A DNA stretch of 21,240 bases from an uncultured Lachnospiraceae bacterium (lineage in GTDB: Bacteria; Bacillota; Clostridia; Lachnospirales; Lachnospiraceae), in contig CADCPP010000107.1 in NCBI GenBank assembly GCA_902803355.1, forward strand, positions 1 to 21,240. Direction: 5' to 3'. Positions 1 to 5,606 of the stretch are shown piece after piece (position 1 is the stretch's first letter; every line of letters begins with the position of its first letter). The position numbers and the translations under genes are program-made. Under the pieces are notes generated by a model. It made no database searches. It was not told the DNA's origin and was given only the letters and a program-made list of their open reading frames with translations.

Positions 1-1
1 C

Positions 2-367
2 GTCGACCGCCGCTGGATGAACCACATCGACGACATGGAACAGCTGCGCCAGGGCATCGGCCTGCAGGCCTACGGCAACAAGAACCCTGTGGTGGAATAC
101 AAGATGCAGGGCTTTGATATGTTTGAAGCCATGACGGCCGGCATCCAGGACGATACGGTCCAGGCACTCATGCATATCCGCCAGGAACAGAAGGTGGAGC
201 GCGAGCAGGTCGCAAAGGCCATGGGCACGAACCGTGACGATACCGCGGTGAAAGCACCCGTCAAGCGCGCCGAAGTGAAGATCTATCCGAACTCTCCCTG
301 CCCCTGCGGAAGCGGCAAGAAGTACAAACAGTGCCACGGCCGCCCGGGCGCCCCGAAACTGACTTAA
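2..367 (+). CDS. secA: SecA preprotein translocase ATPase, C-terminal part (5' end outside window)
   Basis: This is the last 121 codons of SecA, the cytoplasmic ATPase that drives preproteins through the SecYEG channel. The reading frame is open from base 2, and its beginning lies left of the window. The visible part starts in the helical scaffold region, where WMNHIDDMEQLRQGIGLQAY is a strongly SecA-like stretch. A polar linker follows, then a C-terminal zinc-binding SEC-C motif, CPCGSGKKYKQCHG, with the spacing C-x-C-x8-C-H. In well-studied SecA proteins this motif binds zinc and contacts SecB or phospholipid. SecB is usually absent from Firmicutes, so a lipid or ribosome role is more likely here; that is inference. 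The gene ends 12 nt before prfB on the same strand, and secA-prfB adjacency is common in Firmicutes. Confidence 0.96.
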   Translation, partial: VDRRWMNHIDDMEQLRQGIGLQAYGNKNPVVEYKMQGFDMFEAMTAGIQDDTVQALMHIRQEQKVEREQVAKAMGTNRDDTAVKAPVKRAEVKIYPNSPCPCGSGKKYKQCHGRPGAPKLT

Positions 368-379
368 CAGGAGAACAAC

Positions 380-1507
380 ATGCTGGAACTTGACCAGTAC
401 AAAACAACACTGGGGAACCTGAAGGAACCGCTTGAAGAGGTCAAAGCCTCTCTGGACCTTGAGGGCAAGCAGAACCGCGCCTTCGAGCTGGAAAAAATGA
501 TGGAAGAGCCCAGCTTCTGGAACGATGCGGAGAAAGCGGCGAAGATCACGACCGAACTGAAGAACACCAAGGACGTGATCGCGCAGATCAGCTCTCTTGC
601 GCAGGAATACGACGACATCGGCATGCTGATCGAGCTGGCCTATGAGGAGGATGACGAGGAGACGAACGCGGAGATCGGGCGGATGCTGGAGCGCTTTTCG
701 AATGAACTGGAGACGCTCCGGATGAGCACGCTCCTAAACGGCGAATTCGACGATAAGAACGCGATCGTGACCCTGCACTCCGGGGCGGGCGGCACGGAGT
801 CCTGCGACTGGTGCGAGATGCTCTACCGCATGTATACGCGCTGGGCCGCCTCGAAGGGCTACAGCGTGGAAGTCCTGGACCTCCAGGACGGCGATGAAGC
901 CGGCATCAAATCCGTGACCATGCAGATCAACGGCCTGAACGCCTACGGCTACATGCGTTCCGAGCACGGGATCCACCGCCTGGTGCGTATTTCCCCCTTC
1001 AATGCGCAGGCCAAGCGCCAGACGAGCTTCGTATCCTGCGATGTCATGCCGGATATCGAAGAAGATCTGGACATCGAGATCCCGGATGACGACATCCGCA
1101 TCGATGTGTTCCGCTCGAGCGGCGCCGGCGGGCAGAAGGTCAACAAGACGTCCTCGGCCATCCGCATCACCCACTTCCCGACCGGGATCGTGGTGCAGTG
1201 CCAGAACGAGCGCTCGCAGTACCAGAACAAAGACAAGGCCATGCAGATGCTGAAGGCCAAGCTGTTTATCTTAAAGCAGCAGGAAAATGCCGAAAAGGCA
1301 GGCGCCATCCGCGGTGAGGTGGCCGATATCGCCTGGGGCAGCCAGATCCGTTCCTACGTGCTGCAGCCCTACACGATGGTAAAAGACCACCGCACAGGCG
1401 TGGAAACAGCCAACGCGAGTGCGGTGCTTGATGGGGATATTGATAAGTTTATGGGCGGATACCTGAAATGGAAGGCCCTTGGAAAGACCCCCGCTCAGGA
1501 GGGCTGA
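380..1507 (+). CDS. prfB: Peptide chain release factor 2 (RF2), encoded without a programmed frameshift
   Basis: RF2 recognises UGA and UAA stop codons in the ribosomal A site and triggers peptide release. The 375-residue product shows both diagnostic motifs at the same numbering as Escherichia coli RF2. The SPF stop-codon recognition tripeptide is at residues 205-207 (RISPF), and the catalytic GGQ loop is at 250-252 (SSGAGGQKVNK). SPF, rather than PxT, marks it as RF2 and not RF1. Residue 246 is serine; E. coli K-12 has the unusual threonine there. Most prfB genes need a +1 frameshift at codons 25-26 (CUU UGA C). Here those codons are plain CTG GAC, so the protein is read in one frame. The start at 380 follows AGGAG with a 6-nt spacer. 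The 3' end overlaps the convergent Xre gene by 13 nt. Confidence 0.98.
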   Translation: MLELDQYKTTLGNLKEPLEEVKASLDLEGKQNRAFELEKMMEEPSFWNDAEKAAKITTELKNTKDVIAQISSLAQEYDDIGMLIELAYEEDDEETNAEIGRMLERFSNELETLRMSTLLNGEFDDKNAIVTLHSGAGGTESCDWCEMLYRMYTRWAASKGYSVEVLDLQDGDEAGIKSVTMQINGLNAYGYMRSEHGIHRLVRISPFNAQAKRQTSFVSCDVMPDIEEDLDIEIPDDDIRIDVFRSSGAGGQKVNKTSSAIRITHFPTGIVVQCQNERSQYQNKDKAMQMLKAKLFILKQQENAEKAGAIRGEVADIAWGSQIRSYVLQPYTMVKDHRTGVETANASAVLDGDIDKFMGGYLKWKALGKTPAQEG

Positions 1508-1848
1508 GAGGATCCGTCATCAGGGTCACTGAGGTAACGGCTCTGTTCCTTCAGCGTGACATCGATCATGTTCCTGCCGCGTTCATCAAGTGACTGATAG
1601 GTCTGCAGCATCTCTCTGCCGTGAGGATCCAGCGTGATGGCGGGATAAGGATCGTCAGTCAGTCCCAGAAGATAGTCGGAGGAGACGCCCAGGATCTGCG
1701 CGATCGCAGCCACAGTCTCCAGACTAGGATGGCGGCTGCCCTTCTCATAAAGAGAGTAGGCCTGCCGTGAAACATGGACAAGAGCCGACAGCTCATCCTG
1801 GGTCAGCCCTTTCCGCTTGCGTGCATTGCTTAGGCGTAAGTTCATCAT
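1495..1848 (-). CDS. Xre-family helix-turn-helix transcriptional regulator
   Basis: This is a 117-residue DNA-binding protein. Residues about 5-63 form a lambda-repressor-type helix-turn-helix domain (HTH_3); characteristic pieces are KRKGLTQDELSALVHVSR, SLYEKGSRHPS and ILGVSSDYLLGL. The remaining ~50 residues contain LDERGRNMID, a helical tail often seen in clostridial Xre proteins, probably for dimerisation. No metal or ligand site is visible. The gene is divergent from fhs across a 130-bp gap rich in symmetric elements, so autoregulation and control of fhs are plausible but not shown. Two adjacent ATG codons are possible starts. The upstream GGGGG lies 3 nt before the first and 6 nt before the second, so translation may begin at 1845. 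Its 3' end overlaps prfB. Confidence 0.88.
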   Translation of the reverse strand: MMNLRLSNARKRKGLTQDELSALVHVSRQAYSLYEKGSRHPSLETVAAIAQILGVSSDYLLGLTDDPYPAITLDPHGREMLQTYQSLDERGRNMIDVTLKEQSRYLSDPDDGSSQPS

Positions 1849-1851
1849 TAA

Positions 1852-1978
1852 CCCCCTTTTTCGGGGAATTATAACTCATAAAACGGGAAAAATAACGCGA
1901 GAGACAAACTGTTGCCAAAACAGAAGTTTTTCCCTGAAAAATGCAACGATCTGTTGACAAAAGTGAAGGAGACCGGAT
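1852..1978. promoter_or_regulatory. Divergent regulatory region between the Xre gene and fhs
   Basis: This gap of about 130 bp must carry the control sequences for both divergent genes. On the minus strand a perfect TATAAT lies at 1868-1873, well placed as the -10 box of the Xre gene, but no good -35 box stands at 16-18 bp. CCCC and GGGG arms at 1853-1856 and 1863-1866 flank TTTTTC just upstream of the Xre start. Further in are an inverted repeat CTGTT/AACAG (1909-1923), a palindrome TTTTTC-CCT-GAAAAA (1927-1941), and CTGTTGCCAAAA (1909) repeated as CTGTTGACAAAA (1951). I cannot assign a convincing fhs promoter. The ribosome site of fhs is GAAGGAG at 1965-1971. Confidence 0.5.
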
Positions 1979-3649
1979 ATGAAAACAGACATCGAGATCG
2001 CACAGGCCTGTGAGAAAGCGGACATTTATGATGTGGCGGCATCCGCCGGCATTGAGGCATCTTACCTGATCCCCTATGGCAGAGACAAAGCCAAGGTCGA
2101 TCTGAAGTTCCTGCGGGAAAGAAAAGACCGCCCGGACGGCAAGCTGATCCTGGTGACGGCCATTACCCCCACACCGGCCGGTGAAGGAAAAACGACCACG
2201 ACGATCGGTCTTGCCGACGGTCTGAAGCGGATCGGCAAGAATGTCATCGTTGCGCTTCGGGAACCTTCCCTCGGTCCGGTCTTCGGCATCAAGGGCGGCG
2301 CGGCCGGCGGCGGCTACGCGCAGGTGGTGCCCATGGAGGATATCAACCTTCACTTCACCGGAGACTTCCATGCCATCGGTGCGGCGAACAACCTGCTGGC
2401 CGCCATGCTGGACAACCATATTCAGCAGGGCAACAGCCTGCATATCGATCAGCGCAGGATCACCTGGCACAGAGCGGTGGATATGAACGACCGCGCACTC
2501 AGAAACATCGTGGTCGGACTCGGCGGCAAAGCCAACGGCGTGCCGCGCGAGGACTCCTATGATATCACGGTGGCTTCGGAGATCATGGCGGTGCTGTGCC
2601 TCGCATCGGATATCAGCGATCTGAAGGCGCGCCTTGCCCGGATCATCGTGGGCTATACGACCGATGACAAGCCGGTCACGGCAGCGGATCTGAAGGCGCA
2701 GGGAGCCATGACGGCACTGTTAAAGGATGCCTTAAATCCCAACCTGGTGCAGACGCTTGAGCATACGCCTGCCTTTGTGCACGGCGGCCCGTTTGCGAAC
2801 ATCGCACACGGCTGCAACTCCGTAACTGCCACCCGCATGGCCCTGAAGACCGGCGACTACGTGGTCACGGAGGCCGGCTTCGGCGCCGACCTCGGCGCAG
2901 AGAAATTCCTGGATATCAAGTGCCGCATGGCGGGGCTCGATCCGGACGCGGTGGTCATCGTGGCGACGGTCCGCGCGCTGAAGATGCACGGCGGAAGCGC
3001 CAAGACGGAGCTGAAGGAAGAAAACCTGGAGACGCTGGAAAAGGGCCTGCCGAATCTGCTGCGCCATGTGGACAATATTCAGTCCGTATACGGCCTGCCG
3101 GCAGTGGTGGCCATCAACCGCTTCCCGGATGATACCGAGGCGGAACTGAAGCTGGTGGAAGCAAGCTGCAGGAAGCTCGGCGTCAACGTGGTCCTGAGCG
3201 AAGTCTGGGCAAAGGGCGGCGAAGGCGGCATGGCACTTGCGGAAGAGGTCGTACGCCTCTGCGAGCAGCCGCATACCTTCCGCTTCAGCTATGAGGATGA
3301 GCTTAGTCTGAAGGAGAAGATCGAAGCGGTCGCGACCCGCGTTTACCGGGCAGACGGCGTAGACTTTACGCCTGCCGCGGAAAAAGAACTGGCAAAGTTG
3401 GAAGGACTCGGCTTCGGAAAGCTGCCGGTCTGCATTGCCAAGACGCAGTATTCCTTCTCCGATGACGCGGCAAAGCTCGGCGCGCCGGAGCACTTCCGCG
3501 TGACCGTGCGGCAGGTAAAGGTGTCGGCCGGCGCAGGCTTCGTGGTGGTCCTGACCGGCGAGATCATGACCATGCCGGGGCTGCCGAAGGTCCCCGCGGC
3601 GGAAAAGATCGATGTGGATGAAAACGGCGTCATTTCCGGCCTGTTCTGA
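1979..3649 (+). CDS. fhs: Formate-tetrahydrofolate ligase (formyl-THF synthetase)
   Basis: This cytoplasmic enzyme condenses formate with tetrahydrofolate at the cost of ATP to give 10-formyl-THF. It feeds purine and formylmethionyl-tRNA synthesis and, in acetogens, the methyl branch of the Wood-Ljungdahl pathway. The 556-residue length is the family norm. The nucleotide-binding loop TPTPAGEGKTTTT is at residues 63-75, followed by family-typical REPSLGPVFGIKGGAAGGGY and the stretch EDINLHFTGDFHAI. The C-terminal end has the expected GEIMTMPGLPKVPAAEKI. The start is supported by GAAGGAG about 7 nt upstream. folD follows after 15 nt, so the two are probably co-transcribed. Presence of Fhs alone does not prove acetogenesis, because many fermentative clostridia keep it for one-carbon supply. 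Confidence 0.98.
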   Translation: MKTDIEIAQACEKADIYDVAASAGIEASYLIPYGRDKAKVDLKFLRERKDRPDGKLILVTAITPTPAGEGKTTTTIGLADGLKRIGKNVIVALREPSLGPVFGIKGGAAGGGYAQVVPMEDINLHFTGDFHAIGAANNLLAAMLDNHIQQGNSLHIDQRRITWHRAVDMNDRALRNIVVGLGGKANGVPREDSYDITVASEIMAVLCLASDISDLKARLARIIVGYTTDDKPVTAADLKAQGAMTALLKDALNPNLVQTLEHTPAFVHGGPFANIAHGCNSVTATRMALKTGDYVVTEAGFGADLGAEKFLDIKCRMAGLDPDAVVIVATVRALKMHGGSAKTELKEENLETLEKGLPNLLRHVDNIQSVYGLPAVVAINRFPDDTEAELKLVEASCRKLGVNVVLSEVWAKGGEGGMALAEEVVRLCEQPHTFRFSYEDELSLKEKIEAVATRVYRADGVDFTPAAEKELAKLEGLGFGKLPVCIAKTQYSFSDDAAKLGAPEHFRVTVRQVKVSAGAGFVVVLTGEIMTMPGLPKVPAAEKIDVDENGVISGLF

Positions 3650-3664
3650 AAAGAGAGGGGAACG

Positions 3665-4537
3665 ATGGAACATATCATGAGCGGACTTCCGGTGGCTGCT
3701 GCGCTGCTGCAGAAAGCGTCGGAAGAGGCGGCGAAGCTGAAGGAAAAAGGGATCACGCCGAAGCTGGCGCTGCTCAGAGTCGGCGAGAGCCCGGAAGACC
3801 TTCGCTATGAACGAAACCTGATCAAAAAAGCCGCGCAGATCGGCGCAGAGACAGAGGTCCACGTGCTGCCGGAAAACGCGAGCGAAGACGATATGCGGGC
3901 GGCGATCTGGCAGATGGATGAAGATCACGGCGTACATGGGATCATGGTCTTCAGACCTCTCCCTGCCGGGATCAATGAGGAAGCGATCTGCCAGGAGATC
4001 AATCCCGAAAAAGACGTGGACGGAGCGACCGAGAGCTCTCTTGCCGGCGTGTTTATGCAGCATGAGCGCGGCTTCGCGCCCTGCACAGCCCGCGCGGTCA
4101 TGGAAATGCTGGATTACTACGGCGTGGAGCTTTCCGGGAAGAAGGTCACGGTGATCGGACGTTCTCTTGTGGTCGGGAGGCCGCTTGCCTGCATGCTGCT
4201 GGCCAAAAACGCCACGGTAACGATCGCGCACAGCAAAACGGCGGACCTTGCCGCGGAAGCCCGGAGCGCGGATATTCTGATCTCCGCGACCGGCATGCCG
4301 AAAATGGTGGATCAAAGCTACATCCGAGAAGGGCAGATCGTGGTAGATGTCGGCGTGGCCTTTGATCCGCAAAGCGGAAAGCTCTGCGGCGATGTCGATT
4401 TTGAGGAGGTAGAAGCGCTTGCCTCATCGATCACGCCGGTAAAGGGCGGCGTAGGCGCGGTGACCACCGCGGTATTAATGACACAGGTCGTTGAAGCGGC
4501 GATCCGGCTGAACCGGAAACCGTCCTGGACAGACTGA
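3665..4537 (+). CDS. folD: FolD-family methylene-THF dehydrogenase, cyclohydrolase residues altered
   Basis: FolD normally oxidises 5,10-methylene-THF with NAD(P) and then hydrolyses methenyl-THF to 10-formyl-THF. This 290-residue protein has the family fold. It shows the NADP-site loop VIGRSLVVGRP at ~163-173, the conserved KDVDG at 116-120, and a C-terminal TPVKGGVGAVTTA where most FolDs have TPVPGGVGPMT. Two catalytic positions differ from bifunctional enzymes. In E. coli the helix reads IYVASK with essential Lys54; here Tyr48 is kept but the residue four places on is Leu52, with lysines only at 54-55. The usual VQLPLP (Gln98 in E. coli) is VFRPLP, giving Phe96. Asp119, matching E. coli Asp121, is present. 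The dehydrogenase role is likely, while the cyclohydrolase role is doubtful. It lies between fhs and an exonuclease gene with short gaps. The AGAGGGG ribosome site supports the start. Confidence 0.92.
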   Translation: MEHIMSGLPVAAALLQKASEEAAKLKEKGITPKLALLRVGESPEDLRYERNLIKKAAQIGAETEVHVLPENASEDDMRAAIWQMDEDHGVHGIMVFRPLPAGINEEAICQEINPEKDVDGATESSLAGVFMQHERGFAPCTARAVMEMLDYYGVELSGKKVTVIGRSLVVGRPLACMLLAKNATVTIAHSKTADLAAEARSADILISATGMPKMVDQSYIREGQIVVDVGVAFDPQSGKLCGDVDFEEVEALASSITPVKGGVGAVTTAVLMTQVVEAAIRLNRKPSWTD

Positions 4538-4553
4538 GACCTGAAGAGGTGTT

Positions 4554-5606
4554 ATGAACTATATTGTATTTGACCTGGAATGGAACCAGGCACCGTTCGG
4601 ACACGGCCGCTCCAATCCGAAGATCCCGTTTGAGATCCTGGAGATCGGCGCCGTCAAGCTGAACGCGCACCGGAAGACCATTGACGAGTTTCATGAAACC
4701 ATCAAGCCTCTGGTCTATCGGGAGATGAATAAGCAGACCCAGAAGATCGTCCATCTGGACATGAAGGAGCTGAAGGATTCCAAGACCTTTTCCCCTGTGG
4801 CGCGTCACTTTCTGGAATGGTGCGGAAGCGACTATATCTTTGTGACCTGGGGACCTTCGGACATCTTCGAACTGCAGCGCAATTTGGATTATTACCGGAT
4901 CCAGTATGATTTCCCGAAGCCGCTGCTGTACTATGATCTGCAGAAGCTGTATTCTCTTGCGGAGGATGACGGCAAGCGCCGCCCGGCTCTGCAGGAGGCG
5001 GTGGAAGCCATGGGGATCCCCGAGACCAAGCAGTTTCACGGCGCGTACGAGGATGCCTGGTACACCGCCGAGGTCATGAAAAAGCTGAATATCAAACCCG
5101 TTCTGGAATATAAATCCGTCGATTACTACCATCTGCCGGACTCAAAGGACGAAGAGATCCGCCTGCACTTCAAGACCTACGACAAGTATGTGTCCATGGC
5201 CTATGACAGCAAGGAGGAGGCACTGCAGGATAAGGCCGTCACGGCGATCCGCTGCACCAAATGCGGCATGCCCGTGATCCGGCGCATGAACTGGTTCGCG
5301 TCATCCACGGGGAACATGTATTACGCGCTGATCCAGTGCCCTATCCACGGCAATGTCAAGGGAAAGATCCGGATCCGCAAGACCAGGGGAGACAAGATCT
5401 TTATCGTCAAGACCATCAAGCCGGCGACGGATCAGGACGTGGAGGACCTGAAGGCACGCAAGGAGGCCGTCAGGGAAAAACGGCATAAGCGCGTAGAAAA
5501 GGAAAAGGCCGCCAGGCGCAGGCGCAAGGGAAAAGCGCAGGGCCAAAGCGGCAAAAAAGACGGATCGGTCAAACAAACAGACCAGGTTCAGAGCTCCACT
5601 AAATGA
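4554..5606 (+). CDS. DEDDh 3'-5' exonuclease (ERI-1/KapD-like) with zinc-ribbon-like and basic C-terminal parts
   Basis: The first ~175 residues form a DnaQ-type DEDDh exonuclease domain. ExoI is VFDLEWN (Asp7, Glu9), ExoII is TWGPSDIFEL (Asp103) and ExoIII is FHGAYEDAWYT (His162, Asp167), so all five catalytic residues are present. The ExoI sequence and overall shape resemble the ERI-1/3'hExo/KapD group, which mostly trims RNA, but DNA substrates cannot be excluded. After this domain come Cys234-x2-Cys237 and Cys262-x2-His265, a plausible zinc-binding finger. A very basic tail from ~300 to the end is rich in Lys and Arg (for example EKEKAARRRRKGKAQGQ) and is likely to bind nucleic acid. The gene starts 16 nt after folD and probably shares its mRNA. 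Its last 19 nt overlap the end of the convergent YhaN-like gene. Confidence 0.85.
   Translation: MNYIVFDLEWNQAPFGHGRSNPKIPFEILEIGAVKLNAHRKTIDEFHETIKPLVYREMNKQTQKIVHLDMKELKDSKTFSPVARHFLEWCGSDYIFVTWGPSDIFELQRNLDYYRIQYDFPKPLLYYDLQKLYSLAEDDGKRRPALQEAVEAMGIPETKQFHGAYEDAWYTAEVMKKLNIKPVLEYKSVDYYHLPDSKDEEIRLHFKTYDKYVSMAYDSKEEALQDKAVTAIRCTKCGMPVIRRMNWFASSTGNMYYALIQCPIHGNVKGKIRIRKTRGDKIFIVKTIKPATDQDVEDLKARKEAVREKRHKRVEKEKAARRRRKGKAQGQSGKKDGSVKQTDQVQSSTK

Noticed and set aside
380..470. Programmed +1 frameshift in prfB
   Set aside because: No in-frame stop exists near codon 26, and the stimulating AGGGGG-like sequence is absent; the gene is one continuous frame.
1954..1959. Perfect TTGACA before fhs as a -35 box
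   Set aside because: A -10 box at 16-18 bp would fall on the fhs start codon (1979), and the sequence there does not resemble TATAAT. The TTGACA is better seen as part of the repeated CTGTTGmCAAAA element.
1849..1978. Tetrahydrofolate riboswitch upstream of fhs
   Set aside because: THF riboswitches occur before folate genes in Firmicutes, but the gap is short, and I see neither the expected long paired helices nor conserved junction sequences, only short palindromes.
2732..4372. Long open frame on the minus strand (546 codons) opposite fhs and folD
   Set aside because: The plus strand carries unmistakable Fhs and FolD motifs. The minus frame shows no domain, is rich in His/Arg/Gln as antisense frames of GC-rich genes are, and has no fitting ribosome site. 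Similar antisense frames opposite glgC (8807-9586), glgD (9922-10746), pepC (13414-14340) and trkA (16874-17548) were dropped for the same reason.
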